A DNA stretch of 64,000 bases from Prosapia bicincta (Eukaryota > Arthropoda > Insecta > Hemiptera > Cercopidae), in assembly GCA_036971475.1 (NCBI GenBank), contig JBAIZL010000005.1, forward strand, positions 175,626,386 through 175,690,385. Direction: 5' to 3'. Below are positions 25,071 to 39,100 of the stretch, piece after piece (the first letter of the stretch is position 1; each line of letters opens with the position of its first letter). The position numbers were made by a program, and so were the translations under genes. The notes below the pieces were generated by a model. The model searched no databases. It saw only the letters and a program-made list of their open reading frames with translations, and was not told where the DNA came from.

Positions 25071-26405
25071 CATATACCAACATCCCCATTCCAGAAACCA
25101 CCAACATCCTCAAAAACATGCTTATAGGTACAAATACACCACAAGCAATATTGTAATAGGAATGTAGTGTAATATAGTATTTTGCAGGTTTTGTGTTTTA
25201 CATAATATGGTTTTTGCTAAAATATTTTTATTGACATCTCTTTGTTAAATAAAACACACCTTAATGATATTTTTCAACAGACACGTTGATAGATATACAC
25301 AGACATGCATTTTTTATTGTATGAATAAAATATTTTTATGGACAGAATATAATTTATCAAAACTTAAGTATAATTCAAAATAGACCAAGATAGACATAAA
25401 CTAATATTTAACTAAATGTTTTGAGTTAAAAACTAATAGCTCATGTGAAGATGGAATCAATTAATATAGTTAATATTTTGTAGAAATAAAACATCTGGTT
25501 TACAAGTCAAGTATAGTCATTTACTTGGAAAACAATTCGCCAATCATGATTTACCCACCACAACATTATTTTTTGATCATATTAGTAAATTTGACCATAT
25601 CTTTAATTTTAAAAGTTCTACTATTTTAGATAATGAAAGAAATTGGCACCAACGTATTTTCTCAGAAATGATACACATAAAAATATAAACCCAATCCTAT
25701 TAGTATAAGAGAGGATCCAAATAAACCAGCTAATGTTTACATGTCATTATTAAATGAATTAAACAAATCTTGATAATTAATTAGGTATTCAAAGTTTAGC
25801 ACAACTGTGGTGTTGCTTATGTAGAGATTTAACAATCGCAAATTTGATAGGCAAATTGACACGTATTGGTTTGATTCTCTTGAACTCCATCATAACAACA
25901 TATATAAACATTGTACCTTTTAATCACAAGTCATATATGTTTGTTTTGTATTACATTGTTCTGGTTCTTCCTAATGGAATTTTAACTATGTTTAGTTTAC
26001 TAATTCACAAATTAAAATTTAGATTTCAGATTTAAAAACTAATGATAATCAATGCAATATTTAAAATTGTAATATGCTGTAGTTTTTGGTGTGTTTATAT
26101 GTCCTTTGTAATAGTTTAAGTTTATCTTAAATAGTAATGTTACAATAAATGATAAGTTTCATTTTTACTTGTATTAAATGTCAAGTAAGCAGAATGAAAC
26201 ATGACTAATACTCAATTTGAGTATTTTGTTCAATTGTGTGTATGACCTTGTTATTTGTTAAAGGAAAATTGTATTATATTATGTAAAATAGTTTATAGCT
26301 ATTAATTAATTGTATTTGAATCAATATTAATTATTATTCATATCTACAGGCCTGAGGATGATAACGAATCTGTTACCAGAACACCATCTCTAAATAAATA
26401 AATGG
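25071..26405 (+). pseudogene. Penelope-like element, plus-strand fragment with 3' tail
   Basis: Positions 25071-25128 are an inverted copy of the minus-strand Penelope sequence at 24842-24897. Further on, 25507-25770 reads KYSHLLGKQFANHDLPTTT, then ILDNERNWHQRIFSEMIHIK with one frameshift. This is the recognisable end of the Penelope protein behind the GIY-YIG endonuclease. The tail near 26345-26400 contains CCTGAGGATGATAACGAATC with a pairable GAUAAC/GUUACC stem. It looks like a decayed hammerhead in which the GAAA strand has become AGAAC. The middle of the protein is missing. Confidence 0.7.
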
Positions 26406-26419
26406 CAATACTTGACTCG

Positions 26420-27014
26420 CTAACCAGTTGTTTTATTTCTACAAATTTTAAACCTAGCAAGTGTAATGTGAAGAATAAACTAACTGAATATGCTAAGTTA
26501 CAATAGTAGTTGTATACCATAGTTCGATTTTCTTTTAAAATTTTTTATTTAAAAAAGTAGTTCTTTTTTAAAAATATTAGGATTTGAATATTTAAAAATT
26601 ATTTTGATGTTGAAATTTCACTGAATTTGCTTGGTAATACAATTCTTTATAAATTAGATTAAATGTACAAAATAATTTTTAACAAATAATTTATAACCTT
26701 AACTCACAAGCCAGCTCAAATATTGCTTATTATTATGATAATTGTTATTTCAGTTAGAAACTATCTTTCAATTTACACGTGTATAGATAACTTTTCCTGT
26801 AGTAACTGTTATCCTCATTTATCATTTATGTATTACTATATAGAATATGCTATATATATGCTATTTGCAACTATTTTAAACATCCTGTATTTGCTATTAG
26901 GAAAGCTATTTATATAAATGTAAAAATTGTAGTTGAAGATCACGATTGAAACAACGGTCCACTTATGTTCTATTTTTATTTATGTTTAGCATTGATTATT
27001 CTGTTTTGATAACC
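26420..27014. other. Upstream region of MND1, no element recognised
   Basis: AT-rich sequence directly before the MND1 start. No TATA box, initiator or 5' exon could be singled out in so AT-rich a sequence. Confidence 0.4.
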
Positions 27015-27104
27015 ATGTCAAAACGAAAAGGACTTAGCGCCGAGGAGAAGAGAACACGGATGTTACAATTGTTTTATGAAAAGAAAGACTTCTTTCAGTT
27101 GAAG
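27015..27104 (+). CDS. MND1: MND1 exon 1 (residues 1-30)
   Basis: Begins with ATG preceded by AACC and ends TTG AAG in phase 0. It is followed by GCAAGT, so intron 1 starts with GC rather than GT. The context AAG|GCAAGT is the optimal consensus of GC-AG introns. Confidence 0.93.
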
Positions 27105-30100
27105 GCAAGTTAGAAGTAATAAGATGTAGAATAAGTAACAGTAGAGTAATGATGTAAGAAACAACAGATTTGTTTGATGTAATTAATTCTGGAGGTCTAG
27201 AAAGTAGTAAAATCAGTATTCTTTAGGGAATAATAGTTTACATTTGACAGCATAAAAGCTGTTAGTACTGTAATAGTCTTGCTGATTATTAATGTAATCC
27301 AGGGGCAAATGTTTTGCTATAATCAAGGATCAGCAAAAGTTATGACCTGGAAGGGTCATATGCCTTTCACACACACATATCACCCCAATTTTCAAACACC
27401 AATAATAAAACAGAAGCATACATTTCTGTCTTTAAAACAGAAGCATACATTTTTTTTGTAATTTTAATTTTGCTTGAATTACAATAGTATCCGCAACACC
27501 ACTCACATGACTTAAATTCTCCACATATTAAACCAAATTAAAAAACTAACAACTTTAGAAAAATACAAAGTATAAAAACATTATACAACAGATAGTGAAA
27601 ACATATTAAATAACCACACACATTTTGAAACCAACACCCTGTTCCATTACACAGTAAACAACCAACTTAACCAACCCCTACTTTACCTTGCGGGATGCCG
27701 CCAGTAAAGGCTTTGTTTTGTAAAAGGAATGATCAGCGTCAGCAAGTAAGCCCGAAATGCATCAGCAAGTAAGCCCTTATGTATTCACTTAGTTAAGTAT
27801 TATTTTATTTGCTTACAACAGGGTTTAAATTTTTTTGAGACATCTCAATTTTTATCTGATTATTTCGCCCTGATAACTATGATTGTCTCATATGTTGTAT
27901 GTTCTTTTTACTAGACCACGTTTGCATTCCTCTTTAGCCTTCTCTCCTTTGATATGTGACTACGATATCAACAGCAACATACATTTTCTGTATTCTAAAT
28001 ACTTTTCTAATTTTTATCAAAGAATAGTTAATGACTCCTTTCTCTTTTTAACTGAATAAAAAAACTGTTTGTATTTTCCAGGAGTTAGAAAAACTTGCAC
28101 CAAAGGAAAAAGGTATTATTTCTCAGTCTGTTAAAGAAGTTGTTCAGTCACTGGTAGATGATAACCTAGTGGATACTGATAAGATTGGAACATCAGTTTA
28201 CTTCTGGGCTTTCCCAAGGTATTATAAGTATTAGTCTGTTAAGGTAATAGTACATGTGTCAGTTAATTAAAAAACAATCAAAAACGTTTTTTGTATAACT
28301 GACAGTTACACATTTTCCAGGTAGACCAATCCAACTATTCATTTTATAGAAACTTTACACAAATACTACATGCAAACATCTCACAGAATTTTTCTATCAC
28401 AGACAAATATGTGAATTATTAATTTGTTCTGATGCAAAATTGATTTTTGCTCTATGAAAATAATTTCAGCACTTCAGTTGATTTTGAGTGCATAATATAG
28501 AGAAATTAAAAGAAACACATTGATACAAAAAACTGATTTTTCAAATCAGGGCAAATCTGAATTGAGGGCAAAGGCAAAAGTAAGATGAACAACTTACAGT
28601 GCCTGGAGTATTATATATAGCAGTTAGGCAATGGCGCACGTGGTCTATTTAGGCTATTTGTTAAACACATTTTTAGATGTGTAGTAGTAATGGAGTGGAC
28701 TCAATACAGCTCAAATAGAAATGGATTTATCAACAATATTATGTATGGTAATGCCTAATTGCCTAATATTCGGTATGGAATAATAATGCTGATATCGAAT
28801 AACTTTGATGATCTGCAATTGTTATTTGAATTGTTATCAGAAAAGCAATGACTCTTATACTATGTGGTAACAAATAACATTAAAATTTTGTTTAAAAGTC
28901 AATTTTTACTTAAATAAACAAAGAAAAATTTTATTTTAGTTTCTTTTTATTTTATAATTACAATTAATGTAAATATTTATATAGATATCTCAGAATAACA
29001 ATATTAAGTGGCAAAATAGTAAGCACATTTCTGTTTTCCCTTCTATAAATGGTGTTGGACTATTATTTTTGTTTGTTACTATTTATACGCTTTTTTGTTA
29101 CTTGCATTGTGTTGTATTTTCTTTACAATTTTCTTTCACATTGTCTGTTTGTGAAGCAAGGTTCGATATCGTTAATCCAGTTCGTATGTTTATTTTATTC
29201 GTTCCATTTATTTTTAACCCTACAGGACTATGATATTTTGTGGTAACCATGGCAACAGTTTAAGTTTGCACAATGGAGACTTCAATGACAACCAGATGGG
29301 GGGGGATTCATATATGTCTTTGAGAAATTCATTTCTAGGTATTGGAAAGTTGGTGCAGTGCCAAAGTGTGCTAGACTTTAAGATTCATTAAGATTCACTG
29401 TTCGAATACAGCCAGTCACAACAAATTTTTATAATTTAATTATTGAATAAATATTTGAAAAAACTGTATTAACATCAACTGTGATCCAATATAGGTTAAA
29501 AAAAGTTTATTCGAACTTGATTTGATGAATAAAAACGTATTTTATTAACGATTGAAAATTTGTACAAGATATATATTGGGAGAGTGTGAGCTAATGGAAG
29601 GAATTTAATAAAAGACGGAGTCTATGATAATTAACAAAATTCATTCAATACAAAAATGTCAAATATTTGAACAATTGTATTTGTTAGAGATTTATTACAA
29701 CTGACAATGACATAGGCTTATTCCATTGACATCATAAGTCATATCGAGAAAGCCAGAAACACTATACAAATTAAACCCTTCTTATCCAGTAGAAATCCCA
29801 GTCCCAAACTCAAGAAGGGAATAATATGAAGCTAGATATATAAGATACTAACAAAACATTAATGGCAACAATTAAGAAATAAAAGTTGAGGTAGTTTAGA
29901 AGAACTGTGTAATGCGAATGTTGAAAAAGTTATAGTGTATTTTTGACAGTTACACAAAACAGTACCATTGTTACTGCGCTGCATCAGGTTAATCCAATAG
30001 CAGTAGTAGACGAATGAACAAGGCACTGCCCACCACTAACCTATACATTACAGATATAACTTTAACAACATACTGATAGTGTTAAATACTGCGATTTAAT

Positions 30101-33100
30101 ACAGTTTTCCTAGAACAATTGAAAACTTTTGTTTTGGTTATTTTTCATAAATTTTCTTTAGTTATAAGTTTGAAAACTCCTTAGTTAGTGTAATAAAAAT
30201 ATTAAAGTTTTGACGATCATCATGGACAATAACCTTATAATTTATTTTATATTTTCTATATCGTTACTGGTACTGCAGAATAGCTTTTTATGACTATAGC
30301 AAAACTTTGGTTTACTTCAAAAAAAATAAATAACTTATTTTTTCTGTATTCTAGTACCAGAAATGTGAATATCTCCATACTGTATACAGGGTGCGGCAGC
30401 ATAACTTCCTTTTTTTAAAGGCTCACCATTCAGTTAGTTCATGTCATAGTGGAGCGCTAGTGGTCTCGTTCTAGAGGGGGTATAGTAAAGTTTTGTCCCA
30501 ACACGTTTTAGTCACCATCATGCGTTGGAATAGTAAGGAGCGTGCTTTTGCCTTTGAGGCCTACTTTTCAAGCGGATGTTTGGTTATTTCAACATAGCGC
30601 GCATTTTGGAATCGCTTTAATTTAGCCCCGTTGGGTCCCATCCCAGACTGCAAATCAATTGTTACATGGGTCACTACATTCAAACAAACTGCAAGTGCGA
30701 CAAACGAAGAACTGGAGTCACTCGGCCCGTTAGATCACCTGAGAGAACATTGAAGCAGTGAGAGCGTCAATGTTGCGATCACCACGGCGTTCTGCGCGCA
30801 AACACGCATCTGCCCTTGGACTATCCGATCGTTCTGTGAGAAGAATTCTTCGTGATGATCTTCGTTTTCATCCCTATAAGATGGCGATAGTGCAGGAACT
30901 TTGAGAACGTGACTTCAATTCTCAGATGTACGCGTGTGAGCTTCTTCTTGATGTCGTTCCCGAGGGTGCTATTATTTTTTCTATGGGGTTTTTTGAAATC
31001 CCGTGTTTATGTGAACCGTCCAAGAACCCTACAAGATTTGAAGACCAACATCCAAGAAGAAATTGCCAACATAACACCTGCTACGCTAACAAGTGTCATG
31101 ACAAACGCCAGAAATCGGTTTACGCAATATATGGAGAATGAGGGACGTCACCTAACAGATTTGATCTTTTAAACAATGTAAATACAAACTTTAGACACGA
31201 ACCTACATTATAAAACATGAATAAATATTTTCAGATGCATACAATAGTTTTTATTGAGTTTTCAAAAAAGGAAGTTATGCTGCCGCACCCTGTATAATTC
31301 ACTTCAACCCTTTCACTTTCTTCCTGGTGAATTTTTGTGTTCAAGAGATTTATCTCTTGAATCTTTTCTTTTCTTCAAATGTCCTCTAACTCTTCAACTG
31401 CATTATAATTTATTTGTTTAGTAGGATTTTCATTAAGATGTTAGGTTTGAAGTATCAAAATTAATTTTTTTATCTCAAATATATTTCTCTAAATCTTTTT
31501 GCTTGTCGGCCATTTCTGAAATATTGTACCACAATGAATAATGGAAAAAACTATGTTTAATTTTTGACCAATGATTTTACTTTAAATTTATATTTTAAAA
31601 AATTTCTCTGGTGTCCTGCCACAAAGTTTTGTTATTTCATCATTTCCCTTAAGACTTTATATATTACAAGGTATATTTGAAGACTTCTGCAATATTCTAG
31701 TGTGAGTTCGATATAAATACCAGATTTTTATTGTGGTTTACAGCGCTAAGTTAATTTTTGTGTACAATAATTTGAATTTGTTAGTTTATAATATTAGTAT
31801 CTTAAATATTTATGTAGCTGGTATTTTTGTTAACTTACAGAGAATAATTCTTGTTATATTTTCACATGATAAAAATTCATTTTGGAATAAATGACAGAGT
31901 ATAATGTACTTTTTAAAAATTCGTTGAAAAATTATATTAACTTTTATCTATTTTTAAAATAATTATTGACATAATTGTTAAATTCACAAAAAATGAGTTG
32001 GAAAATCCTTGTATGTATTCAATATATATTCATTTATTTTGGGTTTCTTTAAAAGGTTTAAAATAGGAAATATTAAGTTAAAATAATAAAGTAATTATTT
32101 ATTTCTTTTTATGTTTTACATTATTGCAGTAAAGCTAAACATGCAAAGAAAAGGAAATATGAAGAGGTTTCAGGAAAACTGCAAGAGACAGTGAAGAAGT
32201 TGAATGTTGTTAAGGATAAAACTATTGAAGCTAAAGTAAGTAAATAGTGAACACATGAAATATTTTATTTTATAAAATATTATAATTTGGATATATGTAT
32301 TATTGTAAATATGAGAAGTTGAAGGTTCTTTGTTTCCATGTTAAATTATAAGTAAGTGATATGTGTCCCACTTTATCAGCAACCACAGATTTAAAAGCTT
32401 GGCATTTTTGTACTACAGTTTTATACCTTGTAGGTACTAATTTTAAGACACAATATCAAGAGCACAGTGGTACAATATATTACAATAAAAATATTGAAAA
32501 GAACCCCAATACCACAAAAATAATCAAAAATAACAAATAAGACAAGTTACTTAAGATTAAACCCTTATGTACATTTCGATGACCATGTCATCATCATCAG
32601 AGGGTCTAGTTACAAAACACAATCTAGCACACAAGAAGTTACAAACTAGAATGATCTAGTCATCATTCTAGTTTGTAACTTCTTGTGTGCTAGATTGTGT
32701 TTTGTAACTAGACCCTCTGATGATGATGACATGGTCATCGAAATGTACATAAGGGTTTAATCTTAAGTAACTTGTCTTATTTGTTATTTTTGATTATTTT
32801 TGTGGTATTGGGGTTCTTTTCAATATTTTTATTGTACTAATTTTAAGTACTAACTAATTTTTACAGTTTTACTTTTATATTAATTTTTGTCTACTAAACA
32901 ATTATAAATATTTATAAACTTGCCTATAGTATTACTTACTTTAACTTGTTGAGGATGGCCGTTTCAGGATATGTGTCCCATTGTCAACTCAGACCGTAAC
33001 TGATCTCAAGGTTTTTTGAGATCAAGGAAAAATCCTTGAGATCAGTTACGGTCTGAGTTGACAATGGGACACATCTCCCGAAACGGCTGTCCTCAACAAG

Positions 33101-36100
33101 TATAAGTAAGTGCTAATATAGATATTAATATAGATATAAATATTTATAATTGTTTAGTGAAAACTAGTAGCACACGTGAAGATGGAATCAACAAATATTA
33201 AATTTTTTATTTATTAAAAGACGAAGTTAACATTTGTAAGTATAATGTAGTTTTCTGATAGTGTTTTGTAATTTTTTGTCATTAAAAATTTTAACACAAT
33301 ACTTTTGTTTTTCCTCAAATATGTAACATAAATATGTTTTAAAAATTTACAGTCAATGTAACTTTCAGTTAAAGAGAATATTATCTTTCGCAGTTGTCTT
33401 CTTTAAAAATTATTACATATTTAGTCACAGCTAATGTGAGAAAACATTGTTTTTGAGGTGTATTTACCTCAATGGCTACTCCAAATTCATTCAATTCTCT
33501 TAGCCTATTTACATTTTCCTATCATTAAAGATAATGGCAGCATTCCAAGCATACATCTACAAATAAATCAATCCAAGGAATTGGTAACCAAACTATTATT
33601 TTTTTAATCACAATTTTGGGTTTTTGCCATAGAGCCATATTTTAAAAATTGTTTTTTTGATAAGCCCTTATAAAAAGGTTTTATAGACATCTGTTTTATA
33701 ACCAAGATCTGTAAAAGTAGGGTTTTATTATACATTTTTAACATGCATCAAGTATATTTTTAAGCATACGAGGGAGGACCCAAAAATAACTGGAATTTGT
33801 TTGTTATACCTATAATATTTAATTTTGAACAATGCCACTTTATCTCCTACAATATATTATTATTCTGGTTATTTTTAGGCCCCCCTCGTATTGTATAAGG
33901 GCACAATTTGTGACATGGATTTTAGTTTGATAAAAGTCGGTGAAAATAGGTAGCCCAAACTGCTGCAATTATACCTTGTAAGTTTTGTGCTTTTTTCTTA
34001 TTTTGCACTTTTAGCTTTTTCCAAAAATAATTGAGGTTAATATATTACTATATTCAGTTTGTTACCAGCTCTTTTGTTAAACTTTCCATCTGGTTTAAAT
34101 TTTCTTTAGCAGACAAACACTTCTGAACTAGCACTATAGTATTTTTTTACAGTACAATAATATCCGGTACTTACACAATAGGTGGGACTGAGTGATAACC
34201 ATGCAAGTCGAATTTGCGTAAGTCGGGGTATAATTTTACATACAATCACAAATAAATCATGTTTAATTGGGACCAAAGACTAAATAAACCAATAATTTAG
34301 AAGAAAAATGTGTATGTATTATACAACAACAAATTATAATATATACATCGATATTACAAAGAAATAAGTACACAGAAGTCATTTTGTCATTAAATTGTAA
34401 CAATTCGCCCTTTTACCTGGGTAATTTTATCTTTATTTTTGTGTTCTTTTGCTTATTACCAAAATATTTAATTTTACTTACCAGGGATTTTAGTTCTAAC
34501 GTCACAGCTCAGGCAGAAAACTGTCTGTCTGTGACGGTCTTCCTATCTTCAAGCTAGAACTAGGTTACGTGTGAAATAACGATTGAATGTTTTAAAATAC
34601 GTCAATGTTTAAAAATGAGTCAAGAGATTTATTTTAAATTACTGCTAACTATTCTTTACATATATTAATTACTTGTTAAGTGTACAATAAAGCATTACAA
34701 TTTACGTATCGAGAAGGTAGTAAGTTAAGTGTTCAAATTTAATTTTAGAAATGAATATCCAAAGACGATTTCTACCGTTTATGTGTTAATCATTTATCAT
34801 TCAGAATTTAAGTTAGTTAAAATTAAAATACTTTTTCTACATTATACTCTAAAACGTACCTGGTTGTGCACACCACTTGTATAACACATATTACTTATCA
34901 CTGCACATCACTCTTGCAACAAGCGCACTTAAACAAAAAAATACAAACTTTTATTTGGAACTCATAAAAAAAAAGTTCTGGCTTCTTCTGTAAGTTGCAT
35001 TAATAAACTGGTACCGGCCTTGACATCTTAAATTTAGATTAATAAAAGCTTGCAAATTTTCTAAGTCATTTCTGAAATTGCCATCACGTCTATCTCGTTC
35101 AAAGACTTTTAGTGAAGTGGGCAGTTTGGTATACGAGCGACGCTGAATTCTAATGCAACCCCACCCTTATTTGTTCTTATATACATTTTTCATTGGTTCG
35201 CAGGTATCATCCCACGCTTATGTCATATGGCATGATCTGGTCAATTGCCTTAACTTACCAACATCGTACGATATTTTACATTTTTGCTCGCTAGGAGCGC
35301 CTTAGTTCTTACGATAGATTAACAAGTGTTCACCAAGGAAACAAAAATTTTCTTTTATATTGGGCCGATCTAATTATAAAATAAAAATTAAATCTGTAAA
35401 TTAATTTATATGTAACACCAAATTATTTAAGAGTGTTACATTTTGTCTTGTTGGCTTGAAAAAAAATTTTTGTTCAACATTACATCTTATTTCTATTTTA
35501 TCATTTTATACATGAGTGTGAGGTCCCCTTTTACATTTGAACAAAATATACACTATAGAGAGCTCGAACGTACTATAGGAAAAATATAAACAATCTACTG
35601 GACAACGGATGCACATCCGTCCTTTTCTCCGCAATAGTTGCTTGACATCCCTTCTCACATAGGCTCTGTTACAAATGTAACAGTTTGACAACGTTCTACT
35701 ATATTATTTTGTAAACATATTTTACACATTTCACAAACCTTGAATTTTAAGTTCATATCTTTAAACTAATATTCTTAGGTTTCGTTAGTACTTATTGTTT
35801 TAACAACCTTATGTTATTTCATTACAACCTTTAGTACGACATATCTTATGATTTTGTAAACCTTTGAACTTTAAGTCCCATACCTTAAAATTCATTCTTC
35901 AACCTAACTTTACCCTCAAGTTATGTCTTTAACATTTCTGAACACAAACCTTTCATCTAACCCCCTTTATATTGAATCTACTATTCATATAAAATATAAT
36001 TTCTTTTACATTCCCACAAAGGATAATCACTAGTAACCCTTGCTTGTAAACCCATATTTATGTTGTATATTTAGATTGCACACAGAAGTCTGTTGTGGAT

Positions 36101-39100
36101 AGTCTAGATTCCTAGTCGTCTTGGAATCGTGTTGTGTTAAATGTATTTAGAGGCTATGTCAGTCAGCCTCGTGTATTTGTGTAGGCTACATACCATGCAG
36201 GCATGGCATATATATTGTTGTCGTATTGTGTAATTAATTGCGTATAAATGTATATACCTTTGCTTGTTTACCCTATCAAATTTTCCTACCCCTTTCCTTT
36301 TTAAGGAATTTATCTTTCAGTACGACCCTTTTTCAATTTTAATTGACTTATATGAGCTCTTCTTATATTATCGAGGTTATTACTTTGTTGGATCAGTACA
36401 GACACAGGACTAAAAAAATATAATATCTTATACGGACCTTTATATTTCATAGCCAATTTACTTTGAAAATTATCGACCTTTTTCGATAAATAATGGTATC
36501 TAACATAAAAATCATCCCCTATTTTAAACGGATGTTTGTTTTTCTTTTTAATATATTTTCCGTATCTTTCGTTGTGTTTTGCAGATTTTTTAAAATTTTC
36601 AACTGCTCTACTAATCTTTTCTATCCATTCCCCTTTCGAACACTTGTTCTCTATTATATCATTTAAGCCCCATATGTTGCTTAAAGGATCATTCGGTTTA
36701 TAGTTCAACAGTAATTCGAATGCGGAATATCCAGTTGACTCATTTTGTTGTCGTGTTGTGTAATTAATTGCGTATAATTGTATATACCTTTGCTTGTTTA
36801 CCCTATCAAATTTTCCTACCCCTTTCGTTTTTAAGGAATTTATCTTTCAGTACGTCCCTTTTTCAATTTTAATTGACTTATATGAGCTCTTCTTATATTA
36901 TCGAGGTTATTACTTTGTTGGATCAGTACAGACACAGGACTAAAAAAATATAATATCTTATACGGACCTTCATATTTCATAGCCAATTTACTTTGAAAAT
37001 TATCGACCTTTTTTGATAAATAATGGTATCTAACATAAACCTCATCCCCTATTTTAAACGGATGTTTGTTTTTCTTTTTAATATATTTTCCGTATCTTTC
37101 GTTGCGTTTTGCAGATTTTTTAAAATTTTCAACTGCTCTACTAATTTTTCTATCCATTCCCCTTTCGAACAATTGTTCTCTATTATATCTTTTAAGCCCC
37201 ATATGTTGCTTAAAGGATCATTCGGTTTATAGTTCAACAGTAATTCGAATGCGGAATATCCAGTTGACTCATTTTGTTGTCGTGTTGTGTAATTAATTGC
37301 GTATAATTGTATATACCTTTGCTTGTTTACCCTATCAAATTTTCCTACCCCTTTCGTTTTTAAGGAATTTATCTTTCAGTACGTCCCTTTTTCAATTTTA
37401 ATTGACTTATATGAGCTCTTCTTATATTATCGAGGTTATTACTTTGTTGGATCAGTACAGACACAGGACTAAAAAAATATAATATCTTATACGGACCTTC
37501 ATATTTCATAGCCAATTTACTTTGAAAATTATCGACCTTTTTCGATAAATAATGGTATCTAATATAAACCTCATCCCCTATTTTAAACGGATGTTTATTT
37601 TTCTTTTTAATATATTTTCCGTATCTTTTGTTGCGTTTTGCAGATTTTTTAAAATTTTCAACTGCTCTACTAATCTTTTCTATCCATTCCCCTTTCGAAC
37701 ACTTGTTCTCTATTATATCATTTAAGCCCCATATGTTGCTTAAAGGATCATTCGGTTTATAGTTCAACAGTAATTCGAATGCGGAATATCCAGTTGACTC
37801 ATTTTGTTGTCGTGTTGTGTAATTAATTGCGTATAATTGTATATACCTTTGCTTGTTTACCCTATCAAATTTTCCTACCCCTTTCGTTTTTAAGGAATTT
37901 ATCTTTCAGTACGTCCCTTTTTCAATTTTAATTGACTTATATGAGCTCTTCTTATATTATCGAGGTTATTACTTTGTTGGATCAGTACAGACACAGGACT
38001 AAAAAAATATAATATCTTATACGGACCTTCATATTTCATAGCCAATTTACTTTGAAAATTATCGACCTTTTTTGATAAATAATGGTATCTAACATAAACC
38101 TCATCCCCTATTTTAAACGGATGTTTGTTTTTCTTTTTAATATATTTTCCGTATCTTTCGTTGCGTTTTGCAGATTTTTTAAAATTTTCAACTGCTCTAC
38201 TAATTTTTCTATCCATTCCCCTTTCGAACACTTGTTCTCTATTATATCTTTTAAGCCCCATATGTTGCTTAAAGGATCATTCGGTTTATAGTTCAACAGT
38301 AATTCGAATGCGGAATATCCAGTTGACTCATTTTGTTGTCGTGTTGTGTAATTAATTGCGTATAATTGTATATACCTTTGCTTGTTTACCCTATCAAATT
38401 TTCCTACCCCTTTCGTTTTTAAGGAATTTATCTTTCAGTACGTCCCTTTTTCAATTTTAATTGACTTATATGAGCTCTTCTTATATTATCGAGGTTATTA
38501 CTTTGTTGGATCAGTACAGACACAGGACTAAAAAAATATAATATCTTATACGGACCTTCATATTTCATAGCCAATTTACTTTGAAAATTATCGACCTTTT
38601 TCGATAAATAATGGTATCTAATATAAACCTCATCCCCTATTTTAAACGGATGTTTGTTTTTCTTTTTAATATATTTTCCGTATCTTTCGTTGCGTTTTGC
38701 AGATTTTTTAAAATTTTCAACTGCTCTACTAATCTTTTCTATCCATTCCCCTTTCGAACACTTGTTCTCTATTATATCTTTTAAGCCCCATATGTTGCTT
38801 AAAGGATCATTCGGTTTATAGTTCAACAGTAATTCGAATGCGGAATATCCAGTTGACTCATTTTGTTGTCGTGTTGTGTAATTAATTGCGTATAATTGTA
38901 TATACCTTTGCTTGTTTACCCTATCAAATTTTCCTACCCCTTTCGTTTTTAAGGAATTTATCTTTCAGTACGTCCCTTTTTCAATTTTAATTGACTTATA
39001 TGAGCTCTTCTTATATTATCGAGGTTATTATTTTGTTGGATCAGTACAGACACAGGACTAAAAAAATATAATATCTTATACGGACCTTCATATTTCATAG

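Larger units (their letters stand above)
32448..32833. mobile_element. 386-bp palindromic insertion with two hammerheads and 14-bp TSD
   Basis: The direct repeat GTACTAATTTTAAG occurs at 32434-32447 and 32834-32847 and brackets the insertion. Inside, 32481-32654 and 32661-32836 are reverse complements of each other. Each arm holds one complete hammerhead ribozyme, in opposite orientation. The 14-bp duplication fits target-primed insertion of a Penelope-like retroelement. No protein is encoded, so this is a tail-to-tail pair of element ends or a non-autonomous unit. It lies at the start of MND1 intron 4. Confidence 0.88.

Noticed and set aside
35506..35691. Cys-rich 61-codon frame ([17 protein letters not shown]...) as a zinc-finger gene
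   Set aside because: It lies in the 3' non-coding part of the gypsy element and has no second recognisable domain. The cysteine pairs may be accidental.
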